DNA of 64,000 bases from an uncultured Pedobacter sp. (lineage in GTDB: Bacteria; Bacteroidota; Bacteroidia; Sphingobacteriales; Sphingobacteriaceae): NCBI RefSeq assembly GCF_913776295.1, contig NZ_CAJYOJ010000043.1, positions 62,001 through 126,000 of the forward strand, written 5' to 3'. The notes under the pieces were generated by a model. The model saw nothing but the letters and a program-made list of their open reading frames with translations, was not told the DNA's origin and ran no database searches. Positions 26,024 to 33,959 of the stretch are shown piece after piece (position 1 is the first letter of the stretch; every line of letters starts with the position of its first letter). The translations under genes were made by a program, and so were the position numbers.

Positions 26024-27120
26024 TAAAACAAGTAATTTATGGGGTTTGTATTTTGCTCCGTTAAACGGATTGCAAAGTTAGTAAATTTTTTCTGAATAAT
26101 TTCAAGCAATAAATTTGAGGTAAATTGTTCAGTTTCAAAGTGTCCGATGTCGGCAATGATCAATTTTTCATCCGCATCAAAAAACTCGTGATATTTAAAA
26201 TCTGCGGTTATAAATGCATCAGCCCCCGCAGCAATGGCTTCTTTTAACAAAAAGCTTCCCGCCCCCCCGCAAACCGCAACTTTTTTGATCCTTTTACCGG
26301 TAACTTCTGTATGCCTCACTACTTTAGCCTGCATGCTATCTTTTACCAAATGTAGAAAATCGTAAGCATCCATATCGTATTCCAGCCAGCCTATCATACC
26401 CGAGCCTACCAGTTGATGTTTGTTTTCGAGTTTGTAGATATCGTAAGCTACCTCTTCATAGGGATGGTTCTCAAACAGAGCAATCAGAATTTTTCGCTCG
26501 GCCTGTGTAGGGTAGACCATTTCGATCCGAACTTCAGCCTCTCGGTGGCGGATCCCTTTCTCACCCACAAAAGGGTCGGAATCTTCATTTCCTTTAAAAG
26601 TGCCAAAACCATCAGCATTAAAACTACATTCGCTATAGTTGCCAATGTTCCCCGCTCCGGCATAAAATAATGCTGATCTCAACTGCTCGGCCTGGGCCTG
26701 TGGGCAATAAGTAACCAGCTTTTTTAACAGACCTGCTTTTGGAGAAAGCACTTTAGTACCGGTTAAACCCAAACGTTCGCAGATTCTTGCATTTACACCG
26801 GTATGAATACTATCTAAATTGGTATGAATGGCATAAAGTGCAATGTTGTTTTTAATAGCCTTTAATACCACACGTTCCACGTAATTTTTACCGTTAAGCT
26901 TTTTTAGTCCTTTAAAAACGATCGGATGGTGGGTAATAATCAGATTGCATCCTGTAGAAATGGCTTCATCCACAATTTTCTCTACACAATCTAAAGCAAC
27001 CAAAGCAGCGCGCACCTCCATATTCGGATCGCCCACTATTAAGCCAGCATTATCATAATCCTCCTGATAATTAAGTGGCGCAATGCTTTCCAAATAATTG
27101 GTAATTTCAGCTAATTTCAT
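26023..27120 (-). CDS. Nif3-like dinuclear metal centre protein
   Basis: A 365-residue member of the Nif3/YbgI/DUF34 family, toroidal hexamers with a two-metal site. Ligand motifs are at both ends: ITHHPIVFKGLKKLNGK (His64, His65) and DIGHFETEQFTSN near residue 328. Residues about 130-235 are the inserted PII-like (YqfO) domain found in longer homologues (RSALFYAGAGNIGNYSECSF). The biochemical function is not settled; roles in GTP cyclohydrolase-like or metal-handling chemistry have been proposed. It is the first gene of a two-gene operon with the zinc-ribbon coiled-coil protein. Confidence 0.9.
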   Translation of the reverse strand: MKLAEITNYLESIAPLNYQEDYDNAGLIVGDPNMEVRAALVALDCVEKIVDEAISTGCNLIITHHPIVFKGLKKLNGKNYVERVVLKAIKNNIALYAIHTNLDSIHTGVNARICERLGLTGTKVLSPKAGLLKKLVTYCPQAQAEQLRSALFYAGAGNIGNYSECSFNADGFGTFKGNEDSDPFVGEKGIRHREAEVRIEMVYPTQAERKILIALFENHPYEEVAYDIYKLENKHQLVGSGMIGWLEYDMDAYDFLHLVKDSMQAKVVRHTEVTGKRIKKVAVCGGAGSFLLKEAIAAGADAFITADFKYHEFFDADEKLIIADIGHFETEQFTSNLLLEIIQKKFTNFAIRLTEQNTNPINYLF

Positions 27121-27124
27121 TCGA

Positions 27125-27132
27125 TAAATATA
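27125..27132 (-). promoter_or_regulatory. Possible -7 element (TATATTTA) before nif3-like gene
   Basis: One base away from TAnnTTTG and four bases before the ATG on the minus strand, the same spacing as at several exact matches in this window. Confidence 0.35.
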
Positions 27133-27182
27133 GAAATTTCATTGATCGGGTTTTCTTTTTCTGCCAGTCTATTTAACAGAAA

Positions 27183-27213
27183 AAATTCGCATTCAAATTG
27201 GATGCGGATTTTA
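27183..27213 (-). terminator. Possible terminator after the TM2 gene
   Basis: On the minus strand, ATCCGCATCC and GAATGCGAAT form an imperfect stem followed by TTTTTT. Two mismatches make this less certain than others. Confidence 0.4.
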
Positions 27214-27232
27214 ATATTAAGATTTATTTATC

Positions 27233-27619
27233 CTAGAATTTTCCGGCTTGTTGGAATCCACCGCCCATTCTGATCATCTGTAAACTTTCGAAAACCATTT
27301 TCTGGTTGTGTTCAAAAGCAAGTGTTTTGTGGTTTACCACGTCGATGATCGATCCGATAAAGCATAAACCAGCAGTTAAAAGGTATAAAATACCCATGCC
27401 AATCTGGCCAATAATAAACCGCTGTAAACCTGGAACGGCAAACAGCCCGATTAAACAGAAAATCAGCATGTCAGATGGATTCTTTCTTTTACTGCTGTAA
27501 ACCATCAGAAAATTACGCAATTGCTCTTCAGTTAAACCGGTTGTTGCTTGTTGTAAATATGAGTATTCCTCTGGTGTTATACCTGGTAACGACATTAGAG
27601 GTGATTGAAATATATCCAT
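27233..27619 (-). CDS. TM2-domain membrane protein
   Basis: A 128-residue protein. Residues about 50-90 carry two hydrophobic helices joined by a short turn (IFCLIGLFAVPGLQRFIIGQ, then GMGILYLLTAGLCFIGSIID), the TM2 pattern. The N-terminal 45 residues are soluble (TPEEYSYLQQATTGLTEEQL) and the C-terminus is Met/Gly-rich. It lies 4 bp behind the DUF2752 gene. TM2 proteins of Bacteroidota are often paired with DUF2752 proteins; a function is not known. Confidence 0.85.
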   Translation of the reverse strand: MDIFQSPLMSLPGITPEEYSYLQQATTGLTEEQLRNFLMVYSSKRKNPSDMLIFCLIGLFAVPGLQRFIIGQIGMGILYLLTAGLCFIGSIIDVVNHKTLAFEHNQKMVFESLQMIRMGGGFQQAGKF

Positions 27620-27623
27620 GGCT

Positions 27624-27926
27624 TTATGTATTTGTGGTTGAAATTTTAAACTTATTTTTATTTTGTATCAATGTATAAATTCTATAAACGATGATTAAAA
27701 GTGCCGGAAACCCAAACCAATGTTCGGAAAAGCTTTCGGTAAACTCGCCATGTAAAATATGACTGATCGACCTGCCTATACCACAGCCCGGACACCAATC
27801 CTCAAAGCCTAAGTTGGCTAAAGGACAAAGTGTAAAATGATGCTTATGGCTATTCGCTGTCGCCATTAATACTAAAGCTGTTACCCAGAAAAAAAGTTCC
27901 AGTGGAAAGCTTTTAATGTACTTCAT
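27624..27926 (-). CDS. DUF2752 membrane protein
   Basis: About 100 residues with two membrane helices (near residues 7-22 and 70-90) around the family signature CPLANLGFEDWCPGCGIGRS, which holds three cysteines that could bind metal or form a disulphide. The ATG at 27926 is preferred; an in-frame ATG at 27962 would add 12 residues. It is the first gene of a pair with the TM2 gene. Function unknown. Confidence 0.85.
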   Translation of the reverse strand: MKYIKSFPLELFFWVTALVLMATANSHKHHFTLCPLANLGFEDWCPGCGIGRSISHILHGEFTESFSEHWFGFPALLIIVYRIYTLIQNKNKFKISTTNT

Positions 27927-28143
27927 TGTTTCACTTTTTATATAATTTAGAGGTTTTAACACCCCCTTTGTTACATCAATTTGCCCTTAATCGACGAAAG
28001 GGGGATATATTTCGACCAAATGCATGATATCATCTAACAATAACCGATCATTTTTAATTTATCTGATTTATATAGCCAGCCCCAGTCAAAAATAGTTAAA
28101 AAAACCTTTACACGAATTGCGGGTTAATATTAAAAGATAAGCT

Positions 28144-28151
28144 TATTTTTG
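28144..28151 (+). promoter_or_regulatory. -7 promoter element (TATTTTTG) for mfd
   Basis: An exact TAnnTTTG match ending four bases before the TTG start codon of mfd. The transcript would begin at or inside the start codon region, so leaderless translation is implied if both calls are right. Confidence 0.5.
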
Positions 28152-28155
28152 TGCC

Positions 28156-31100
28156 TTGAACATTCGCGATTTAATAAACAGATACAAAACAGACGACAGG
28201 GTTACCCAATTTACCCAAACGTTGAACAGCAGCAAAAACCCAAAGATACAATTAAAGGGATTGGTGGGTTCGGCTGATGCTATTGTTGCACTTTCTTCTT
28301 ACTTCCTGTTACACAAACCCATACTGTTTGTTTTGCCAGACAGGGAAGAGGCTGCTTATTTTCAATCAGACCTCGAAAGTGTATTGGATAAGCAGGTTTT
28401 GTTATTTCCTTCCTCTTACCGCAAATCTTTTGATTTTACCCAGGTAGATACTGCCAATGTCTTAGCCCGTGCAGAGGTATTGAACGAGCTGAACCATAAT
28501 TCGGAATATGGCAAGATTGTGGTTTCTTATCCTGAAGCGATTGCAGAAAAGGTGATCGATCGCTCGGCACTTGAAAAAAACACTTTAGAAATTAGTTTGG
28601 GTGCTAAACTGGGCATTGATTTTATCAATGAATTTCTAATTGACTACGATTTCGACAGGAGAGATTTTGTTTACGAACCCGGACAATTTTCCATCCGTGG
28701 CGGGATTGTAGATATCTTTTCGTTCTCATCCGATCTTCCCTATCGCATTGAGTTTTTTGGCGATGAGGTGGAAAGTATCAGAAGTTTTGAAATTGAGAGT
28801 CAGTTATCGGTTGCAGATGTTAAATCGCTAACCATTGTTCCAAATGTCCAGGCAAAGTTTTTAACAGAAAGCAATATCAGCATTCTCGATTACATTGATC
28901 AGGATACGCAACTCTGGTTTAAAGACGTAGAGTTTACCCTCGATATTGTTAAAGCCGGTTTTAAAAAGGCTGTTGAACTCTGGAAAGCTTTGCCGGCAGC
29001 TGATAAAAGTCAAAACCCGGAGTGGATTGATCCTAAGTTTGCATTTACCGACGAAAAATTATTGGGCGATCATCTTCAGGATTTTCCATTGGTAGAATTT
29101 GGTAAACAGTTTTTCTATAAAACCGACCATCGTTTTGAGTTTGAAACTAAACCACAGCCATCGTTTAATAAAGATTTCAACTTACTGATTCATAATCTTA
29201 AAGAAAATGAAAAAGCTGGAATCGTTAACTTTATTTTTACTGATTCGCCAAAGCAGATTGAGCGTTTATATGCCATTTTAGAGGATATTGATAAAACGGC
29301 CAAATTTACGCCTATCAACAGCATGTTGCGCGAAGGTTTTGTTGATCCGCAGATTCAGACAGCATTTTATACTGATCACCAAATTTTCGACCGTTACTAT
29401 AAATACAAACTCAAGAAAGGCTATCAGAAAAGTCAGGCCATTACCCTGAAAGATTTAAGAGAACTAAAATCCGGCGATTATGTTACCCACATCGATCATG
29501 GGATTGGTAAATATGCCGGACTAGAAAAGGTTGAGGTGAATGGCAAAACCCAGGAAATGATCCGTTTGGTTTATGCCGATAATGACCTGCTTTACGTCAA
29601 CATCAACTCGCTAAACCGAATTGCCAAATACAGTGGCAAGGAGAGCGGTGTACCCAAGATGAATAAACTGGGTACCGATGCATGGGACAAGCTAAAAAAA
29701 ACCACTAAAAAAAAAGTTAAAGATATCGCCCGTGATTTGATCAAGCTTTATGCTTTGCGCAAAACACAGGCTGGAACAGCATTTTCTCCGGATAGTTATT
29801 TACAGACTGAATTAGAGGCTTCTTTTATTTATGAAGATACACCTGATCAGCTAAAAGCGACCCAGGACGTGAAAAAGGATATGGAATCGCCACATCCAAT
29901 GGACCGTTTGGTGTGTGGCGATGTAGGCTTTGGAAAAACGGAGATCGCCGTTCGTGCGGCATTTAAAGCCGTAGCAGAGGGCAAACAAGCCGCTGTTTTA
30001 GTGCCTACCACAATTTTGGCTTTACAACATTTTAAAACTTTTTCTTCCCGATTAAAAGATTTCCCGGTTACGGTCGATTATATTAATCGTTTTAAAACCA
30101 ATAAGCAGATTAAAGATACCCTGGCCGAGGCTGCGGCAGGTAAAGTGGATATTTTGATTGGGACACACCGTTTGCTCAGTAAGGATGTTAAGTTTAAAGA
30201 TCTCGGCATCATGATTATTGATGAAGAGCAAAAATTTGGTGTTACTGCTAAAGAAAGACTGAAAGCGATCCGGGTAAATGTGGATACGCTGACGCTAACG
30301 GCTACTCCAATTCCGAGAACATTGCATTTCTCTTTGATGGGGGCCAGAGATTTATCCATTATCAGTACTCCACCGCCAAACCGGCAGCCGGTAAGTACCG
30401 AATTACATGTTTTTAATGATAAACTGATTCAGGAGGCTGTTCAATTTGAATTAGACCGTGGAGGTCAGGTATTTTTTATCCATAACCGGGTAAATGATCT
30501 GATGCAATTGGGTGGCCTAATCCAGAAACTGGTTCCAAAGGCAAGAATTGGAATTGCACACGGCCAGCTGGATGGCGATGCACTGGAAGATGTGATGCTC
30601 GATTTCATTAACGGAGAAAAAGATGTCTTGGTGGCAACGACGATCATAGAGGCAGGTCTAGATATCCCTAATGCCAATACCATCATCATTAATCATGCAC
30701 ATATGTTTGGTTTAAGCGATCTGCATCAAATGCGTGGCCGCGTAGGCCGGAGCAATAAAAAAGCCTTTTGTTATTTACTTTCACCGCCTTTATCCACCTT
30801 AACTTCCGAAGCCAGGAAGCGTTTAAGTGCTATTGAAGAGTTTTCTGATTTGGGCAGCGGTTTTAATGTAGCCATGCGCGATTTAGATATCCGTGGAAGC
30901 GGAAATTTATTGGGTGCCGAGCAAAGTGGTTTTATCGCCGAAATCGGTTTCGAAATGTACCACAAAATATTAGATGAAGCCATTCAGGAACTTAAAGATG
31001 CCGAATTTAAAGGGCTGTTCGAAAATGAACCTGCCCGTCCGTTTGTTGGCTTTACGCAGGTAGATACCGATCTTGAATTGTATATTCCGGATGCCTACAT

Positions 31101-31494
31101 TACCAACATTACTGAGCGTTACAATTTATACACCGAGCTTTCTAAACTCGAAAATGAAGCTGAACTTGCCATTTTCGAAAAACATCTGGCCGACCGTTTC
31201 GGGCCGGTACCACCACAGGTGAAAACTATGCTCAGCGTGGTACGGTTACAATGGTTAGGCAAGAAATTGGGTTTTGAAAAAATCAGTTTTAAGAAAAACA
31301 GTTTACGCGGATATTTCCTAAGCGATAAACAATCGGCTTATTTCGACTCCAACACTTTTACCAAAATTTTAACTTTTGCACAGAACCATCCTCGGATGTG
31401 CAATTTAAAAGAAGTAAAGAATACGCTCAGAATTGCTTTCGATAATGTAAAAACTGTTGAAGAAGCCATTGAAACGCTGGAACTGATTGACTAA
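28156..31494 (+). CDS. mfd: Transcription-repair coupling factor
   Basis: A 1112-residue SF2 translocase that removes stalled RNA polymerase from DNA lesions and recruits UvrA. In order: UvrB-like N-terminal domains (about 1-400, with GQFSIRGGIVDIFSF), the CarD-like RNA polymerase interaction domain (about 430-510, LKSGDYVTHIDHGIGKYAGL), the helicase core with Walker A GDVGFGKTEIA near 588-598 and DEEQKFGV near 688, motif VI-like QMRGRVGRSNKKAF, and the C-terminal TRCF domain. The start is TTG; the first downstream ATG lies far inside the conserved region. The length is standard. A duplicated palindrome follows the stop. Confidence 0.97.
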   Translation: MNIRDLINRYKTDDRVTQFTQTLNSSKNPKIQLKGLVGSADAIVALSSYFLLHKPILFVLPDREEAAYFQSDLESVLDKQVLLFPSSYRKSFDFTQVDTANVLARAEVLNELNHNSEYGKIVVSYPEAIAEKVIDRSALEKNTLEISLGAKLGIDFINEFLIDYDFDRRDFVYEPGQFSIRGGIVDIFSFSSDLPYRIEFFGDEVESIRSFEIESQLSVADVKSLTIVPNVQAKFLTESNISILDYIDQDTQLWFKDVEFTLDIVKAGFKKAVELWKALPAADKSQNPEWIDPKFAFTDEKLLGDHLQDFPLVEFGKQFFYKTDHRFEFETKPQPSFNKDFNLLIHNLKENEKAGIVNFIFTDSPKQIERLYAILEDIDKTAKFTPINSMLREGFVDPQIQTAFYTDHQIFDRYYKYKLKKGYQKSQAITLKDLRELKSGDYVTHIDHGIGKYAGLEKVEVNGKTQEMIRLVYADNDLLYVNINSLNRIAKYSGKESGVPKMNKLGTDAWDKLKKTTKKKVKDIARDLIKLYALRKTQAGTAFSPDSYLQTELEASFIYEDTPDQLKATQDVKKDMESPHPMDRLVCGDVGFGKTEIAVRAAFKAVAEGKQAAVLVPTTILALQHFKTFSSRLKDFPVTVDYINRFKTNKQIKDTLAEAAAGKVDILIGTHRLLSKDVKFKDLGIMIIDEEQKFGVTAKERLKAIRVNVDTLTLTATPIPRTLHFSLMGARDLSIISTPPPNRQPVSTELHVFNDKLIQEAVQFELDRGGQVFFIHNRVNDLMQLGGLIQKLVPKARIGIAHGQLDGDALEDVMLDFINGEKDVLVATTIIEAGLDIPNANTIIINHAHMFGLSDLHQMRGRVGRSNKKAFCYLLSPPLSTLTSEARKRLSAIEEFSDLGSGFNVAMRDLDIRGSGNLLGAEQSGFIAEIGFEMYHKILDEAIQELKDAEFKGLFENEPARPFVGFTQVDTDLELYIPDAYITNITERYNLYTELSKLENEAELAIFEKHLADRFGPVPPQVKTMLSVVRLQWLGKKLGFEKISFKKNSLRGYFLSDKQSAYFDSNTFTKILTFAQNHPRMCNLKEVKNTLRIAFDNVKTVEEAIETLELID

Positions 31495-31496
31495 AA

Positions 31497-31569
31497 ACGT
31501 TAATTGAGTCAGTCTATTGACTGAATTAACGTTAATTGAGTCAGTCTATTGACTGAATTAACGTTTTTT
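31497..31569 (+). repeat. Tandemly duplicated 32-bp palindromic unit acting as mfd terminator
   Basis: A 32-bp unit beginning ACGTTAATTGAGTCAGTCTA occurs twice head to tail (31497-31528 and 31529-31560) and a third copy is begun (ACGTT at 31561). Each unit can fold into CGTTAATT/AATTAACG plus CAGTC/GACTG with a TATT loop. A run of six Ts at 31564-31569 makes the last copy a plausible terminator for mfd. The two copies look identical, so the duplication is recent or maintained. Confidence 0.8.
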
Positions 31570-31572
31570 AGT

Positions 31573-31580
31573 TATATTTG
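31573..31580 (+). promoter_or_regulatory. -7 promoter element (TATATTTG)
   Basis: An exact TAnnTTTG match seven bases before the ATG of the ATPase gene and immediately after the mfd terminator repeats. Confidence 0.55.
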
Positions 31581-31587
31581 GACTTAC

Positions 31588-32724
31588 ATGAAAAGCCAAA
31601 TTGCCAGATCTTTAAAACCTGTTATCCTCCATAAAATTGGGAAAAATAAGGTTATCTTAATTTTTGGAACCAGGAGGGTAGGTAAAACCTGGTTGATAGA
31701 AAGCATTATCAAAGATGCTAACGTCAGCCATCTTTCCTTAAACGGCGAAGATCAGGATGTACTATTATTACTTTCAACCCGAACAGCGGCCAATTATAAA
31801 AGGGTTTTGGGTGACGCCAAACTGCTCATTATCGATGAAGCCCAGGTGATACCTGAAATCGGAAAAATATTGAAGTTCCTGATCGATACTTTTAAAGACC
31901 TCACCATTATTGCAAGCGGTTCATCTACTTTCGACTTGTCGAACCAAACAGGAGAGCCCTTAACCGGAAGAAGTTTAACCTATCACCTCTATCCCATAGC
32001 ACAGGTTGAACTGGATAAACAGGAAAATGCTTTACAAACTGCCCAAAACCTGGAAGAAAGATTAATTTTTGGGTCTTATCCTGAATTATTCCACCTGAAT
32101 TCATTGGCTGAAAAAGCACAATATTTAACAGAGTTGGTTAAATCATATCTGTTAAAAGATATTTTGATGTATGAGAACATTCAAAATAGTGCTAAACTCC
32201 TCGAATTATTAAAACTGATTGCTTACCAGGTTGGATCGGAAGTTTCGATTGATGAAATTTCCCGTACTTTGGGTATCAGCAAAAATACGGTAGACCGTTA
32301 TCTTGATCTACTCTCAAAGGTTTTTATCATCTATAAAGTTGGTGGTTACAGTAATAATTTACGGAAAGAGGTTACAAAATCATCCAAATGGTATTTTTAC
32401 GACAACGGTATCCGGAATGCAATTGTAAATGATTTCAGACTGCTGGCATTGCGTAATGATGAGGGTATTTTATGGGAAAATTACTGTTTTAGCGAACGCA
32501 TCAAAAAAATGGGGTATGAACAGCAAAATGCCAGTTATTACTTTTGGAGAACTTATGATCAGCAGGAAATAGATCTTATTGAAGTTAATAACGGAGAAAT
32601 TTTAGCTGCTGATTTTAAATGGGGAAACCAAAAGAAGAAGATTCCGGTTTTTTTTGCCAAAAACTATCCTCAAGCCAGCTTCTCTGTAATTAACAAAGAA
32701 AATTATTTAGATTTTATATTATAG
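31588..32724 (+). CDS. AAA ATPase with C-terminal DUF4143 domain
   Basis: A 378-residue protein. Walker A GTRRVGKT is at residues 27-34, Walker B in LLIIDEAQVI, and a sensor-like IASGSSTFDL follows. From about residue 185 comes a winged-helix and DUF4143 region (IDEISRTLGISKNTVDRYLD and YFYDNGIRNAIVNDFRLLA), ending with a nuclease-like fold fragment (YYFWRTYDQQEIDLIEVNNG). Proteins of this layout are common and widely spread in bacteria, with no assigned role. An in-frame ATG at 31549 lies inside the palindromic repeat and is rejected. The TAG stop is followed directly by the next gene's ATG. Confidence 0.88.
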   Translation: MKSQIARSLKPVILHKIGKNKVILIFGTRRVGKTWLIESIIKDANVSHLSLNGEDQDVLLLLSTRTAANYKRVLGDAKLLIIDEAQVIPEIGKILKFLIDTFKDLTIIASGSSTFDLSNQTGEPLTGRSLTYHLYPIAQVELDKQENALQTAQNLEERLIFGSYPELFHLNSLAEKAQYLTELVKSYLLKDILMYENIQNSAKLLELLKLIAYQVGSEVSIDEISRTLGISKNTVDRYLDLLSKVFIIYKVGGYSNNLRKEVTKSSKWYFYDNGIRNAIVNDFRLLALRNDEGILWENYCFSERIKKMGYEQQNASYYFWRTYDQQEIDLIEVNNGEILAADFKWGNQKKKIPVFFAKNYPQASFSVINKENYLDFIL

Positions 32725-32943
32725 ATGTTTGATCCCTCCCTGTTACTCGATTTAGTGAAAATGCAGATGCCTTACGGAAAGTATAAGGGATCCCTGATCT
32801 GTAACCTGCCGGAAAGTTATTTACTTTGGTATAAAGATAAAGGCTTCCCGAAAGGAAAACTGGGCGATTTAATGGCTACGATGTTCGAAATAAGGGTGAA
32901 TGGTTTGGAGTATTTATTGACGCCGTTGAAGAATCAGCGTTGA
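32725..32943 (+). CDS. DUF3820 family protein
   Basis: A 72-residue protein with the compact DUF3820 pattern: MPYGKYKGSLICNLPESYLL, then WYKDKGFPKGKLGDLMATMF. The family has been called putative quorum-sensing regulatory protein, a label with little support. It begins on the base after the stop of the ATPase gene, so translation is probably coupled, but the ATPase family is not known to need it. Followed by a repeat-filled gap. Confidence 0.85.
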   Translation: MFDPSLLLDLVKMQMPYGKYKGSLICNLPESYLLWYKDKGFPKGKLGDLMATMFEIRVNGLEYLLTPLKNQR

Positions 32944-32974
32944 CGGATCGCTAATGAAGATGACCTCTAAACAA

Positions 32975-33100
32975 CATCATTTTGAGCGAACCCGATGGTT
33001 ATCGGGTGCAACGAATCCGAGAACCACGTAAGTGCTCAGCGAAGCTAATCTATATAGAAAGATTTCTCCATTGCGCTGCGCTCCAGTCGAATTGACGATT
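32975..33100. repeat. REP-like intergenic element 4
   Basis: CATCATTTTGAGCGAACCCG opens the element and CTCCAGTCGAATTGACGATT closes it. An inner hairpin CCCGATGGTTATCGGG is present. It separates the convergent DUF3820 and FrnE-like genes. Confidence 0.55.
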
Positions 33101-33159
33101 TTCTATTAATTTTCGGTGAAAAAATCCGGGGCAGTCAGCGCAATCTACAGGGAATTAAT

Positions 33160-33876
33160 CTATATCTCACAACCATTCTCATCACAAACCGCATCATTAT
33201 TTTTATTTAATGAAGTAATTGCAGTTTTAGGCTGAGCGGCTTTCCACTCGGTAAAACTTTGGGTAAGTGCATCGGTAAAAGCCTGAACAGGCTGGGCACC
33301 TGAAACACCATATTTACGGTCCATTACAAAATAAGGAACGCCTCTGATACCTAAATTCTGGCTTTCATAAATATCATAACGAACAGCCTCAGCAAACTCA
33401 TCGCTATTTAAAACGGCCACAGCTTCAGCCTTATCCAGTCCGATTTCTACAGCAAGATCAACTAAAACAGCTGTTTCGCCAATATTTTTACTATTTACAA
33501 AATGAGCTTCAAATAGTTTTTCTTCAGCTAAATCCTGAAGATTATGTTTTGCTGCCAAATGGATCAGACGATGCGCATTAAATGTATTGGCTGGTATGTT
33601 GGTATCAAAATTAATGCTCAAACCGGCATTTGCAGCCATATCAACCACCTGTTTGGTCATTTGTTTGGCCTGCTCGATGGGCATTCCCTTACTTCTTGAT
33701 AAATAATCGTACACCGTTTCATTATTGGTATTATGATACTCCGGATTGAGCTGAAAACTCTTCCAATCTATTTCGATTTCATTTTTGAAAGGCAATTTTT
33801 CAATTGCCTGCTCAAAATGTCTTTTCCCAATATAGCAAAACGGACACATTACATCCGACCAGATTTCTACTTTCAT
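33160..33876 (-). CDS. DsbA-family oxidoreductase (FrnE-like)
   Basis: A 238-residue thioredoxin-fold protein of the FrnE type, cytoplasmic (no signal peptide). It opens MKVEIWSDVMCPFCYIGKRH, with the CPFC active site at about residues 11-14, and later has ANTFNAHRLIHLAAK and the cis-Pro region NLGIRGVPYFVMDRKYGVSG. Members probably act as disulphide isomerases or in redox defence. The ORF could begin one codon earlier at a GTG, but the ATG at 33876 is four bases after a TAnnTTTG element. The C-terminus holds two further cysteines (AVCDENGCEI). Confidence 0.9.
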   Translation of the reverse strand: MKVEIWSDVMCPFCYIGKRHFEQAIEKLPFKNEIEIDWKSFQLNPEYHNTNNETVYDYLSRSKGMPIEQAKQMTKQVVDMAANAGLSINFDTNIPANTFNAHRLIHLAAKHNLQDLAEEKLFEAHFVNSKNIGETAVLVDLAVEIGLDKAEAVAVLNSDEFAEAVRYDIYESQNLGIRGVPYFVMDRKYGVSGAQPVQAFTDALTQSFTEWKAAQPKTAITSLNKNNDAVCDENGCEI

Positions 33877-33880
33877 CACA

Positions 33881-33888
33881 CAAAATTA
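33881..33888 (-). promoter_or_regulatory. -7 promoter element (TAATTTTG)
   Basis: An exact TAnnTTTG match on the minus strand, four bases before the FrnE-like ATG at 33876; again leaderless by spacing. Confidence 0.5.
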
Positions 33889-33921
33889 AGCGGATTATAA
33901 TTGGCTATAGTAAGGCGAAAG

Positions 33922-33956
33922 TAAAAAGCCACTATCGTTTGGGATAGTAGCTTTTA
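33922..33956 (-). terminator. Terminator after the M14 peptidase gene
   Basis: On the minus strand AAAAGCTACTATC pairs with GATAGTGGCTTTTT (one G-T pair) around a six-base loop, and the T-run completes the signal. Confidence 0.8.
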
Positions 33957-33959
33957 AAA

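Noticed and set aside
31497-31560. CRISPR-like repeat
   Set aside because: The two 32-bp copies are directly adjacent with no spacer and each is a hairpin; no cas gene is near.
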